64,000 bases of DNA from Branchiostoma floridae (GCF_000003815.2 NC_049989.1:20074168-20138167); one strand, 5' to 3'; counted from the first letter of the stretch, positions 34,958 to 46,555 are shown. A program made the numbers and translations. Notes: a model not told the origin generated them from the sequence alone.

Positions 34958-35103
34958 TGAATAGATGAAAGTTCAATCTCTTCTTCTGGATAAATCAAAT
35001 TTAGTTCTTTTTATTTCACTGAAGAAGAACGACGGATGTCGTTTGAAACGTCTGAATTAAATTTGATTTATCCAGAAGAAGAGATTGAACTTTCATCTAT
35101 TCA
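34958..35103. repeat. foldback repeat, 46-bp near-perfect arms
   Basis: TGAATAGATGAAAGTTCAAT at 34958 is inverted by ATTGAACTTTCATCTATTCA ending at 35103. The loop contains CACTGAAGAAGAACGACGG then ATGTCGTTTGAAACGTC, a small stem-loop bounded by CTGAAGA and GAAAC. This layout vaguely recalls degenerate hammerhead ribozymes of Penelope-type elements. Confidence 0.8.
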
Positions 35104-35970
35104 TTATATTCCTGGATGTATAATCTTCACAAACTTACCAGCATTGTGTGCACAATCGTCAATGGGACATATTTAGAGTTAGTCAACTATTACATGATTT
35201 GTTTGTAACAAAAATGTTGAGAATGACAGATAAAAAATAGCGCTGTGCAACCAACCATGGAAAGAAATTTGCCAGCTGCTAACCAAACTGTGGCCCACCT
35301 ACTCTGTGTAACATAAACTCTGCTGTCTGGGGCTGTAACTGGCCCCTCCCTGCAGAGGAGGCCGGCAGATGTTGGGTGGGCTGCTATTAGCAAGATTTCA
35401 TCAGGCTGTGGCCCACCATATTTCACACAAAGCTGTCTGGTATGAATTGGCCTGTGTTATTACTTCCAGCAAGGGTTCATTGGTGGGAATGAGCTGGGCC
35501 AATTGGACAGGATGTTCTTCAAGTAATTATGGCAGGTCATTTAACTTTCAGCCTGCTTAGGTAGCTGTTTGGTAACGAAGTTTCCAATAAGTCATATTGG
35601 CTCTGGAGTTAGGCAGAATGGGTAGGCTACAAAATACTGAAAGCCACATAAAAACACCTAAACCCCTGGTTGGTGTTGGTACAAAATATACTTCCTACCA
35701 CACATGTAATTCCCTACAATTCAACACTGCATGCTCCCCCATGTACAAACGCATGATGAGATATTTTTACAGGTACACGGCATGTTTTGACAGTTGAACA
35801 TACTACAGTAAATTGCGACAAAGACACAAACTGTACTGAGAACAGAAGCTTAACAATGCATTAAACAAAAATTCCTTTCCAAGGAATTCTACCCACTCTG
35901 CATAACCAAATCAACCTACAGAGACAGTTAGCCCCAAAGCCAGTACAGTAGTATATGTTTAAGATCTCAC

Positions 35971-36109
35971 CTTGCAAGAGCTCTGACAGTGAACTGCACT
36001 AACCGACAGGGCAGTAAAGAAGTGTCCTGGTAACTGGTGGACAAAATTTATATGTCTGTACCAACCGGCCTCTGGGCAAGATGGCTGCCGTTCAGGGCTA
36101 TATATAACG
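35971..36109 (-). promoter_or_regulatory. candidate proximal promoter and leader exon of aldolase
   Basis: On the reverse strand TATATATAGCCC (about 36109-36098) lies roughly 30 bp before a possible start near 36070. It is followed by an exon-like stretch ending CTTGCAAG|GTGAGA at 35971. Splicing to the leader acceptor at 33410 would give an untranslated first exon. Based on motifs only. Confidence 0.35.
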
Positions 36110-37084
36110 TATGTAAAGTCACTTTGACATTGGGATGACCTTTACTCGTGCACGGCTTAGTGACCTATAAGGCTAAACCATTCAGTTTTAGGGGGTAGAC
36201 AGGACGAAAATGGTTGTCCCTTCCATTTCTGGAAGAATCCCCCAATTATCAAGATTACTCCTGCATTAGGGTTTCAGGGTTGTTACACGTACTACCAGTA
36301 AACAAGGTACTGGTACACTTACAGTTAGTAATCCATGCTCACAACTTTACCTCTGAACTACATGTTAATAATAGGCTAAGAGTCAAGGTAACATTATACA
36401 TTTGAAGCTGTTCTATTTTGAGGGTTTCTTAATTTCAGTACATTGACAGTCCCAAACCTCTGACCATGGTGACATTTATCAATCATTGAGAATAATAAAA
36501 CATTGCTAAGTATACTATTAAGAAAATAAATTATTTATGGATTCTGTGTTTATAGAGAGAAAAGGATATAAGAGGAAGGCACATACAAGATTAAGCAAAA
36601 CTGGAAACTACAAATGCAATGAAGATAAGTTCAAACACAACTATAATTTTGATAAATGAAGTCACTGGCTCACCTTTCAGATGTACTTTAACTTGGAAGA
36701 TTTATCAAATGTTTTGACAGTGACTTTGCTTCTTTACAACATATTTAAGAACTAACGTTAGCTGTACTACAATAAGTGTGAATATGTCATTTCCTGAAGT
36801 CTATGATGCCATATCCTGTGTTCCAAGAAGACACCAAGATATTTACATCACAGAGGAAATACTTCAAATAGCTACACCATAATCTTCAGTGACACTGCAG
36901 AAATCTTTGTAACCACAAAAGCTAGTAACTTCAGCATGACTAGGCATTTTCCTCAACACATACTTTACCAAACATCAAAATTAACAGGTACTAGCAACTG
37001 ACCACATGACTGCTAATAATACATGTCTTAATAACACACCAATTCTGCAATAAGCAAGTCTTTACGCATGACTTTGCTTGCAAC
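36110..37084. other. noncoding, nothing recognised
   Basis: AT-rich sequence upstream of the candidate aldolase promoter. No gene or repeat could be supported. Confidence 0.6.
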
Positions 37085-37336
37085 TTGTGTTTACTAATTG
37101 TTTTCTTTTTGGACATCATGCTTAGATGGAGATGGAGAAACTTAAGAACAGAGAAACCAAAGACAAACAGCCTTAAGAAAGCCTTCACATATAGAGCATT
37201 ATCAGAATGGAACAAGTTATCACGAGTTGCAAACTGTGAACACATGCAAGATTTTCAGACGGCAGCTGGTGAAACATACGTGAGACTTAGCTACAGACAC
37301 ATGAGAGACTTGATGATTTTGGATATTTGGATATAA
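37085..37336 (+). mobile_element. LINE reverse-transcriptase C-terminal fragment
   Basis: An 83-codon frame contains RTEKPKTNSLKKAFTYRALS then EWNKL, a combination typical of the C-terminal tail of CR1-like LINE ORF2. No catalytic domain is present. The family call is from memory. Confidence 0.55.
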
Positions 37337-38643
37337 GGCACATGAGTTTGTTAAATGATTTTTTTTTATTGACATGTTGTATGTTGCAAACTGTGTGTAC
37401 ATGTGTCCAAGTATTATGTGTATTACTCCTGGAAGACTAGTTGTTACAATGATATGTTAACAACTAAAGGAGTCAATGAACAATAAACAAATAAACAAAA
37501 TAAACAGATGGACAGTCATCCGAAACCTTTTGATCCGGAAGAGAGATTGCCAACAACCGCGCTACCCTGTTTTAGTCTGAAGTAGCAAGAAAGGAAAACA
37601 TGCTGAGGCATAGTCATTTCAGCAGCACACTTCAAAGCCAACACCACAGCACTTGTGAAGTGTGTGTTATGGCTGCCTGCACAGATACACATACTAGTTA
37701 GACTTCAGTAGAGCACGACAATAAACAAACACTTCCTGAAGGACCGTTATGCACCACTAATTAAGTTGCAAGTAGACAATTGAGATTTCATCCTTGTTTT
37801 CCTCCTTACAGGCCCAAAACACTAACGGCTGCTAATGCATTCTTTGCTATCCCACTGCTGTCTATGGAGCTACAGATGTGAATAATTTATATTATCATGA
37901 AGAGTCATATAAATCTTTCAGACTTTAGTGCCAATGGCCGTATTTTCTCAAAAATGTCGTAGACAGCGTACATTTGCCAAAATCATTTTGGAAGAAGGGT
38001 TTCCGTAATATCCTTTCGAAGTGCCTTTTAAAGACAGGTGTTAGTGCTGGCACGTACCGCACGTCTAACATGTGTTGGCATATATCACACAACACGCCCC
38101 CCTCCCCACACGTGCTACGTGCCAACTCGCGTCAGAGCTATGGGGTCGGGCAATGCCCTTCCAAAGTCACGCAAACCGGGAGGTGTAGGGCCTTGTGTGT
38201 TCCTTCGCGATTTTGATGTTATACCGCCTTTATAACTACTCAAAACGTTTATAAATCAACCACAGGTGTGAATAACAAAATTTAGCTGTCAGCTTGACAT
38301 ACAGCCATAAATTAAGTGGAGGAAAGGACGCTATGTGTAAAAATAACTGGTGGTAACCTTATAACTTAGTTGAAACAGTTATCTTTTCAAAGCTCAAGGT
38401 GAACCGATCAGATATCAAGCCGGGGTTGTTTTGAAAGACCAAAGCTCAAAGGTCAGACTTGACAAGAAAGGCACGTCGCAGCTGTGCACGTAGTCCTGCC
38501 GCCGTTTTGTGGAGAAACGTTTTTGGTCATAACTCTTTTTCATGACAATGAATTGTCTTCATAGTTTTTCTGCTTTTTTACTAGTACCTTATGTAAATGG
38601 GGACCAAGTTTGAACTGGAAGTGTGAATGATAAATGTACTTAC
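37337..38643. other. noncoding, nothing recognised
   Basis: No supported gene. Short open frames here show no recognisable domain. Confidence 0.55.
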
Positions 38644-38760
38644 GAAGAAGAGACTTGGGAAGAAGTCGTCACACAACCTCCGAGGTTCGCGCGATGGGGA
38701 CAGAAGGTCGCACCACTTCAATGACGTCACATTCTCGCCCATTCTCGTCGTACGTGATCA
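38644..38760 (-). promoter_or_regulatory. candidate distal leader exon / CpG-rich promoter of aldolase
   Basis: Reverse strand: AAGTCTCTTCTTC|GTAAGTACA gives a consensus donor at 38643-38642, preceded by a CpG-bearing stretch (CATCGCGCGAACCTCGG). It could be the first untranslated exon for the acceptor at 33410. An alternative owner is not excluded. Confidence 0.3.
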
Positions 38761-40059
38761 CGTGACTAATATTTTATAAGTCAAAAAAGTCAGTTTTATA
38801 TATGTAATATTGATAAAAACGTCTTTGAATATGACCAAACAATGCTCTTTATTTGCTCATGTGAGGTTATATTGTCCAAATATTCCTTTGAACCCTGTGA
38901 TATTAAAGTCTCGTTGAAGTCTCGTTTGAGCGACGAATGCCTACTACAAGGACGTCTTCTGATTGGCTCAGAGGGACAACGCCCACAAGTCGGCCATCAA
39001 GAAAACATAGACAGCTTATTTTACATTCAGCGCTCTTTTATACATTCAGTTGATTTATAAACACTGTTATTTGCAAGTCGTGATTAATGACATCAATCAT
39101 CACTAAGCCCCGGGTTTGGGGTTGCTGAAGTAATGCTGAGACTGTCCTGTGAATGGCTTACAGGGACGACGCCTGTTAAGTTGTGCGTGCTTTTGTTATT
39201 CCAGGGAGAAAGAACCAAGGCGAGAGGACAATCCGGCCCTTTTGACACAAATGCTCTTCTATGATAAAGGTCTCATTGATGTATTACTCCGCTAGTGGAT
39301 ACCCTAAAAGAGATCCGAGCCAAAAGCTAAACGGCTGGATGGACGCGTGTTTTAAGCGGTGAGAAATTCCCTTTTAGCCAACGGAACTGATATCAAAAGT
39401 TAGATTGGTGAAATTTTGTTTCTAACTGAAGAAATAAGCAGGTAAAGTTTGGCAGCCGCGCGCTAGATCGGAGGTACACAGTCCTGGGTTTTGAGTGGTG
39501 TGGTTGACTGGTGGCAGCTAAAAAGTGCCTGTTGCGATGCCTGGCTAACTGCATTTTGTAATTGTCCTAATAAAAGACTGTACGCATAGAAGCTGTTGGG
39601 AATTTTTTTACATGATGACGAGTAACTGTGCTCAACAAAGAATTAAAAAAATCGATCTATTTCAGGTTGGTTTATTACGAACGCGCCCATGTAAAACACG
39701 TATTATACCATATAAGTCTATGGGAAGAAGAAACTCATCAATGAGACCTAAATCTGAATTCAACTGCCATTGCTTCTAATGCGAGAGCTCTTAACTGCGC
39801 ATGCAAATGTTGGCTTCACTTATTGGGCAAAGGGGACAGCTTCATTCCATTTTCCAAATAAAGCTAAGAAATATTACCACGCATTAGTAATATAACGCGA
39901 TGAATTTTACAGGACAAATCCTGTTTATGCTAGTGTTACTAAGCTAGCCAACCCTCCTGAATTCTACCGTGACTACAACAAAAGAGATCACCAGGTAATT
40001 CGGAAACGAGCTCGATGTTTGCAGGCTCTAAACAAACCCGTGTCCTTTCATGGCCATGA
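38761..40059. other. noncoding, part of the MIF-like duplicated module
   Basis: 39140-39290 (AATGGCTTACAGGGACGACG) matches 45190-45290 (AATGGCTTACATGGGAACGA) upstream of MIF-like copy 3. The duplicated unit therefore starts well upstream of the genes. No coding region recognised. Confidence 0.6.
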
Positions 40060-40188
40060 CATGGTCTGGTGCGTGCGTATTTGTCTACAAGGTCACGTCA
40101 GAAAGGAGGGCCAAGGGTCAAGGTCGGCTCAGTCCAGCCTGCTCGACCAGTCTTCAACACACCGTGCTGTATTACAGTGTGAGGTGAG
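40060..40188 (+). promoter_or_regulatory. predicted 5' UTR exon and promoter of MIF-like copy 2
   Basis: ACATGGTCTGGTGCGTGCGT then GTCAGAAAGGAGGG..., CTCAGTCCAGCCTGCTCG and CCAGTCTTCAACACA match 45494-45600 base for base over most of their length. Both end in a donor: GTGAG|GTGAGTCG here and AGAAAG|GTGAGTGA at about 45616. Acceptors precede the ATGs (TACAG at 42380 and at 46632). Conservation of a block with a donor in both paralogues supports an untranslated first exon. Confidence 0.5.
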
Positions 40189-40227
40189 TCGTCTAAACTT
40201 GACGCCTTGCCGTATATTTCTATATGA

Positions 40228-41135
40228 GCGAGGCCTAAACAGGCTATTGACACACTGAGTGTGTCGATAGCCTGTTTAGGCTATTGACACACCCAGTGCT
40301 AGAAACCACTAAAATGAGGAAATCTTACGATTATATTTGACAATCAACACTCTGAAAAGTACGAATGGCATCCTGTGTCCATTATCAACCCAAAATACGA
40401 TCTTTTTCACGTGTTTACGGCACAATTTTAAACATCGGAATCTGCTATCATATAGGGTGCTAGTTTTACTGTCACCGCATGTGATCATGGCAGCCATGTT
40501 GGATCGGTTTAATAGGAACACGTTTTGCTGTGTTTACCGACGAATTCCTGCCGTATTGGAGAATTTGCGGCCTCAAAACTTATATCACTAAGGAAGCGAA
40601 GTTATAGTTGTTGTTTTACCTCCATTATTTTTAATGTGAAAGAAATATTCTTCCGAGTCGCTGCCGATAGCGCCGGAACCACACGGCCGAAAATTATGAC
40701 ATGTTTTGTGGTCTGAGGTCAGTGTTATTTTTTGTATAAAATATTCTTATATCAAATGGATGTTTAAAAAGGGACAAGAAAAATTAAAAAAAAAAAAAAT
40801 TAAAAAAACTCCGGCGCGGACTCGAACCGGGTCCGAGCAATTATCATTAATTCCCGGGTGAATGAACGCTCTACCCACAACGCTACGCCAAACCTACACG
40901 ATGAAGGCTGTATTAACAGGTATCCAAATGTAGAGCATAACTTGAATACGTCCGTTCATTCCAAGATTCAAAGATTCCAATGTCTAATCTTCCGAACAAT
41001 GTCTAATCAACTATTGCTTGTGTAAAATATTGCCGGAAAGTCATGTTACAAGCTCTGATTGGCTGACTGGCATCTCGGTGTGTCAATAGCCTGTTTGGCT
41101 ATTGGCACACTGAGTGTGTCAATAGCCACAGCGTT
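40228..41135. mobile_element. nonautonomous DNA element with palindromic ends
   Basis: Ends carry ACAGGCTATTGACACACTGA, GTGTGTCAATAGCC and their inversions at 40228-40290 and 41080-41128. The paralogous MIF-like copy 3 region lacks this block, so it looks like an insertion of about 0.9 kb. It contains a tRNA-like stretch at 40812-40893. Confidence 0.65.
40812..40893 (-). mobile_element. tRNA-like sequence (SINE head or tRNA pseudogene)
   Basis: Reverse strand: A-box-like TAGCGTTGTGGGTAGAGCG and B box GGTTCGAGTCC with GGCG/CGCC end pairing. The middle is too long and lacks a clean anticodon stem, so it is not called a functional tRNA. Confidence 0.4.
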
Positions 41136-41402
41136 TCTATATTACCTGGCACTGATATGGACTCTCGTATCATATAATTGCATAGGTACATATCATGTAG
41201 CATGTTGATTTCTAAGCAGATCCTCTGTTGACAAAATCGTAAATTTGAACTAGGAGATATGTCGTAGATTCTACAGACCAGAGCTAAATGACTTACTACG
41301 GCCCTTGGCCGACCCGGGTTACGATTTGGCCACGACAATTTATCAGGCTTCTGACGATTTGTGACAGATCGCAGTAGTTAGTTACGATTTTGGATCAGGA
41401 CA

Positions 41403-41490
41403 GGCGTGGGTAACACTAGTTCACCTTTATCCGTTGGGTAACCAGTAACCCTGTTTTGAAAAACAACGGATAAAGGTTACCCCACGTATA
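41403..41490. repeat. small foldback
   Basis: CGTGGGTAAC...CCTTTATCCGTT is inverted by AACGGATAAAGGTTACCCCACG within about 85 bp, upstream of MIF-like copy 2. Confidence 0.6.
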
Positions 41491-41739
41491 AAAAAACGGT
41501 GAACAAACGTTAAAACAACTTGCTGCGAAGATGTGGAGGATCGCGGCAGTACTAGTGCTACACTTCATGCTACCTGGTTCATATCATATCAAACATTTCT
41601 TGACTGGTCTTTAAGATTATTAATCATTTAAGGTGTCTAGTGCTCAGCAATCATTGAAATCTTCTAAGTCTTTCAATTCAGCTGATCGTCAAACCACCGT
41701 GACCTTTATGTGACACAAAACGAGCATCAGGTAATTTTC

Positions 41740-42003
41740 TCAAGCCTGAACTTGAGGGTCCGGTTCAGGTCCAGGTCCGGTTCAGGTCCAGAGGATCAGG
41801 TCCAGCTCGGCTACTTCACTCTTGTTATTTCCTTCCACCTGCAAGCACCAAAACGTGTGAATGTCTAATCAAATAATCTGTTAATTTTCTATTAGGTCCA
41901 ACATCCGGTCCACCTAATTTTTTTCAGGTCCGGTTTTTCTTGACCGGTCCAATAAGAAAAACCGGTTTTGTACCGGTACGCTGTACCGATACCCAGCCCT
42001 AGC
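41740..42003. mobile_element. family D element, copy 2 (partial)
   Basis: GGTCCGGTTCAGGTCCAGG repeats and the right end GTACCGATACCCAGCCCTAG match 22092-22489. Confidence 0.6.
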
Positions 42004-42395
42004 ACATAACATGCGGGGCATCTACAAAGTGCAGCAATAATCACAGTGAAAATGGTAATTATCTGTCGGAGATGTGAGGTCATCCACGGGTCAAAGGTGG
42101 TCAGAAGTCAGTATCGTCCCACGGCCCTTCCCGCTCCACGACTGTTGCTGGTCCCTCACATGGTTTCCTTGATATGGTCTCCCTGCAAAATAAAACCATG
42201 CGTAACAGGTGCCCAACATTTTGACGTTGTGCAAGAAAAAATATATATAAACAGCATCATTGTTACACTAGAAAGGCAACATTTTCGCGAAAATGCAGAA
42301 TGTCGCTCCCGATGCATTTGGTCAAGCTACTCACAAAATTCAACTAAAACCATTTTCATATCTCGATACATATGATACAGCATAAGAACGAAAAC

Positions 42396-43440
42396 ATGCC
42401 GCTGGCTCACATCAAGACCAACCTGTCCCAGGACCAGATCAGCGATGACTTCATGAAGGAGACGTCTCAGATGATCACAGAGCTCCTTAACGCGGAGGAA
42501 GGGGTGAATGCCGCAAGCTTGTTATCTACATGAAATATTAGTCATGGCGGTTACACCTTCACTAGCGTTTGTCTGTGGAGATATGAAGTCGCCGAACTCT
42601 ATCTTTTTTTAATCAGTGTATGTTTTTTGTTCGTTAAATAATGAACACTAAAGTAAGACAAATAAATGACGTTGACTTTGAATTGGCAGGCTTTGTAAAA
42701 AATCTTTTGAGAAAATTTTGTTGAAAAAATCTGTTACAGGGGAAAAAGATAATTGGACGTAAAATTACATCAAAGAAATCATAATAGTCAATATACTACC
42801 GTCGTCAAGATGAAATTGTGTTACCTTTCGTTCGCCAGGTGCAGATCATTTATAATTTCAAAGTTTAAGACCTGAGAACTGATATTCAGCGTAGTATACT
42901 AGTAGATGTCAAAGTGTTTGCTGATATGTTTTACCAAATTTTTGTGTAGAGGGTGGTAATTCACGTGGATGCCGGGCAGAGGATGCTACGGGCGGGCTCC
43001 TTTGATCCCTACATCCAGTTCGAGATCGCAGACATCAAATCTTTCGACGACGAGGCAGACAAGGAGAAGTACTCCAAGGCTTTCTTCGATTACCTGTCCG
43101 AGAAACTACCTGTGAAGTACGACAGGTGAGGGTTTGATATATCGTCTCAAAGCTGTGAACACTACATGTAAGTCTGCCATACTTTGCAACATATTTGGGA
43201 GGCAGAAATATCACGGATGACTTAAACAGCGTAGAGGTGAAAAATTTTATTGATTTATTTTGCATATGCATGTATGTGTTTGTGTGTGTGTGTGTTTTTT
43301 TGTGTGTGTGTGCGTGCGTGTGTGTGTGCGCGTGTGTTTATAGGGAGAGATCTGATCTGTCTGCCTTCCTGTCTCTGTCTAGCTCTCTGTCTCTCTCTCT
43401 CCCTCCCCCTCCCCCCCCTCTCTCTCTTTCTCTCTCTGTC

Positions 43441-43473
<33 letters not shown>

Positions 43474-43679
43474 GTACTTAAACATCTTGTATTCTGGAGC
43501 AAGTACAAACTTATAATTTATGGTATATATAATCAAAGTAAACAAGTCGTTGCTCGAACCATCAAAAACTCGTTCTCTTCCATCTCTATGTTTCTAGGAT
43601 CGTGGTGATTTTCCACCGGTTGGAGCCAGAAGATGTCGCAATAAAGGGTACCCTAATCTCCACTCTGTTGAAACAATAG
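42396..43679 (+). CDS. MIF-like tautomerase family protein, copy 2
   Basis: Three exons: 42396-42503, 42950-43125, 43598-43679 (TAG), predicting 121 aa. Size, the MP start (Pro as residue 1 after Met removal), three-exon layout and phases match MIF. Exon 2 is 176 nt, one codon longer than in copy 1. The protein is divergent (MPLAHIKTNLS, GQRMLRAGSF, IVVIFHRLEPEDV). The Lys32 position of MIF is Ala here (LLNAEEG), so tautomerase activity is uncertain. It forms a tandem pair with copy 3, about 93% alike in exon 2. An untranslated first exon is predicted near 40.1 kb. Confidence 0.85.
43270..43480. repeat. TG, CT and TA microsatellites in MIF-like copy 2 intron
   Basis: (TG)n at 43277-43338, (CT)n with a poly-C run at 43377-43440, (TA)n at 43441-43456, then (TG)n. 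Absent from the same intron of copy 3. Confidence 0.9.
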
Positions 43680-43697
43680 TGTTGCTTAGAGAGCACT

Positions 43698-44173
43698 AGC
43701 CTCCATAGCAGGCTGTCTGTGGCCCTTTCTTAGGCTCATAATACACTATTGCTGGCCATTTCTTTTTGTACTGGGTCGCTGCTTGCCGGCCGTCGCTAAT
43801 ACCCCCTTTCCACTAGGACGGCGCTCTCACCGCTCTCTCTCTGCGCATGCGACCTAAAATTTGACATATCGCTCAACGAATTGTATAAAAAAAGAAACGA
43901 ACCTTTTACACTTTGTGTGTTTTGTTGTCTTCTTGGTCACACTTTTACGTTTTGTATGATATACCCAGTGTGAAAGCGAAGGGTACACAAAAATGGCATA
44001 TAATATTTAGGTCGCAGTGAGAGCGCATTGCGATCGCCGTCTAGTGGAAAGCGGGCATAATTACGGGGCCAGTGATCTGCGACGGCCGACAATCAACAAC
44101 CCAGTACAAAAAGAAACGGCCAGCAAGTATTATGAGCCACAAAAAGGCTACGGAGAGCCTGCAATAGAGGCTA
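43698..44173. mobile_element. long-armed foldback MITE (family E) with nested MITE
   Basis: TAGCCTCCATAGCAGGCTGT at the left is inverted by GAGAGCCTGCAATAGAGGCTA at the right (one base counted to 44173). Arms of about 100 bp pair through ACCCAGTACAAAAAGAAA and GGCCGTCGC. The loop is occupied by another element at 43797-44061. It lies 19 bp after the stop of MIF-like copy 2. A partial relative starts this window (1-124). Confidence 0.8.
43797..44061. mobile_element. nested MITE with TIR CCACTAG(G)ACGGCG
   Basis: Begins ACCCCCTTTCCACTAGGACG and ends CGTCTAGTGGAAAGCGGG. Inner arms CGCTCTCAC / GTGAGAGCG also pair. It sits inside the loop of the family E foldback. Confidence 0.8.
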
Positions 44174-44329
44174 CGTTGCTAGCTTATCGAATACATATTC
44201 ATCTCTTTATTCATATCATCTACTAAAAATGTATAACGACGTTCTTCATCATAGACTACATGTATAACACAGTCAGGTATATTCATTACACACTTTCTAT
44301 CAATATTTCTAAGTTAGATAAGGATGGAT

Positions 44330-45000
44330 AAGAGTGACAGGTCATTTGATGTAATAAGTTACAGCTAAATTGTAGCACAACAATGTATCCGTGTTGTAAC
44401 TTCCATATGAGCAACCATTGCCGCTCACGTGCTTACAAGGCTGGAGTGTTGTATGGTTAATGGTAGTCTGTGTAACACAAACTCTGCTGTCCAGGGCTGT
44501 AATTATAACTGGAGGCCGACGGATGTTGGGTGGGCTGCTATAAGTGAGGTGTAATCTGAGGCTAGGTTATTGGGTGGTTAGTAGGCAACACTTGTTCATA
44601 TATCAAAGAAAAAAGCTACAGTTGTTGCGGTTCTCGCACGCGCCAGAATAAAACACGAGATGCTGCTTTTCATACACATGAAGACAACTTGATAAAAGAT
44701 TTTAAATCCAAGCCAGAGGATCAAATGATAAGTATTTGAAGAAGGAGGTGGGTAAAATTTATAGAAAAAAGTCTAATGAAAATATTATTCTTTATTTTAT
44801 CATTCTCATGATACTGCACTTTAAAATCTTGAAATGAAAGAAACTCATATAAGAAATCTCTTGACTGCACAGTCTTTTCTTATACATGTTTTCCTGTATT
44901 ACTACATATGCCCTTTTTATGTAATCTTCACACTATCAATTACAAAGATTTAGGGGAATTCTAATAATCTGTAACAATTCCGGATATTTTCGAAGTAAAA
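44330..45000 (+). repeat. module repeat RX, copy 1
   Basis: Markers in order: AGAGTGACAGGTC, CCGTGTTGTAACTTCCATAT, GCTGGAGTGTTGTATGGTTA, CTACAG...GTT, GATAAAAGATTTTA, TTGACTGCACAGTCTTTTC. The same order recurs at 48520-49030, at 56430-56470 plus 61150-61760, and at 62460-62740. It follows MIF-like genes and precedes TauD-like genes, so it marks the edges of duplicated modules. Confidence 0.7.
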
Positions 45001-45479
45001 TGTACGTATGTATCTATATGAATATTCACCACTCAAATGATTTTCAATACTTTTTCTCTTGCAGCGAACAAACGTTCCTTTTCATTTAAACACAAAACTT
45101 CGCTATTAGCGCTACCTTAGCAAATAAATTGGAATATCTTTATCTCCATTATTATATAGTTTTACATTTACACCATTGACCGCCCTTGCCCTGGGAATGG
45201 CTTACATGGGAACGACGCCCATTAAGTTGTGTGTGCTCTTTCAATGAAAAAAAATGGGAGAGGACAAACCGGTCGTTTTTAACGACGCTTATCTGATCAA
45301 TTAGCTAAAACATGAAAACATAGACTGTACAAAAACATTACGTTACATGTAATTTGGAAACGGGAAACCTAAGGCCTTAAGGAATCATTTAGAGTAGAGT
45401 GTGATTTGATAGTAAAATCATGATCAGAAACGTGTGGCATGAACGTTAATCGATAAATGTTCCATGCGTACGTGTCGAG
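45001..45479. other. noncoding, start of the second MIF-like module
   Basis: 45185-45290 matches 39140-39290. Nothing else recognised. Confidence 0.55.
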
Positions 45480-45616
45480 TGCACGTCCAGAGCATGGTAC
45501 GGTCTGGTGCGTATTTGTCTGTGATGACGTCAGAAAGGTGGGTCAAAGGTGAGCGCCGGTTCAGTCCAGCCTGCTCGGCCAGTCTTCAACACAGCTGTAT
45601 CCTGCCTGTAGCAGAA
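45480..45616 (+). promoter_or_regulatory. predicted 5' UTR exon and promoter of MIF-like copy 3
   Basis: Matches 40060-40188 (CATGGTACGGTCTGGTGCGT, TTCAGTCCAGCCTGCTCGG, CCAGTCTTCAACACA) and ends AGAAAG|GTGAGTGA. The DR1-like TGACCTTTGAACC at 46134-46146 lies in the predicted first intron. Confidence 0.5.
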
Positions 45617-46495
45617 AGGTGAGTGACGGCTAAACGTATGTAAACGCCTCTGTAGCATTCTTCTAGGGGGTGTTTTACCCTGTTACTTTCCGTATCGCTT
45701 ACATATCATGTGGCACATTTAAACCTTCCGTTGCCAAAATCAACTACGAGCAAATTGTATGTCGCATGCCTTCCATGGACTTAAAGCCATTGACCGACCG
45801 GTTACGATTAATTTGGCCACGCCAAATCGTAAGGCTTCTGTGGCCGTGCGACAGGTGCATGTTGGCCCGCGGTGTAATATGATTTTGGATCTGCCAGAAG
45901 ATAGACGTGCATGTCGTGTAATCAATAATTGTAAAAAAGTTCCTGCATGGTTTAGCGTGCCTCTCTGCTGTAAATATCATATCGAATGCATCTCAAATTA
46001 TAAGTCTAATATTATTTATGGGTTCTAGTGCTGTCGTTAAACCTGTCACTGAAATTTCACACTCTCAAAATGGCTTTCAACTCAGCTGATCGTCAAGCCG
46101 CCAAACGAACTGCGGCAGGTGATTTCTTCAGTCTGACCTTTGAACCGCACGCTCCATGCGGAATATTTACAAAGCGCAGTGTTGGTCACCCCAAATAAAC
46201 AACGATTGAGTTCATTTGAAGTATATGTCTCACAAGGATGATATGAAAATATCAATTTTACATGATTATTGTCAGTCATATTTTGTTCTCCATAAAACCT
46301 GTATGCATTGCATAAATGACCTATGACTTGATCATGTTGTCTATGTACGTAGATGTACTTAGACTTTATGATCTTTATGGATAAAGTTGTACTTTATGGA
46401 TATTTGCATGAGATGTATTTTATATACGGAATAGCTCTGAAAAAAAGAATTAATGAAAAAAAAATCATTATTATTTTCTTGATGTTTGCAATACA

Positions 46496-46555
46496 GCTTA
46501 AAAAAAACATGCCGCTGGCTCACATCAAGACCAACCAGTGTCCCCGGACCAGATA
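46496..46555 (+). pseudogene. broken copy of MIF-like exon 1
   Basis: ACAG, an A-run, then ATGCCGCTGGCTCACATC at 46509 repeats the acceptor, leader and first codons of copy 3 exon 1 (46644). Two extra bases (AACCAGTG for AACCTG) break the frame after nine codons and homology ends at 46553. A shorter echo (GTTAGCTCACATCAAAACC) lies at 47338-47358. Confidence 0.8.

Larger units (their letters stand above)
33542..35970. other. upstream aldolase intron region with repeats
   Basis: Apart from the transposon-derived segments at 34186-34548 and 34958-35103, no gene is supported. GGACCACCTGGCCA-type short repeats occur at 33640-33730, like one at 660-700. Confidence 0.5.

Noticed and set aside
37974-38235. 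Overlapping forward frames of 65-80 codons
   Set aside because: No domain, no splice context and no paralogue in the window.
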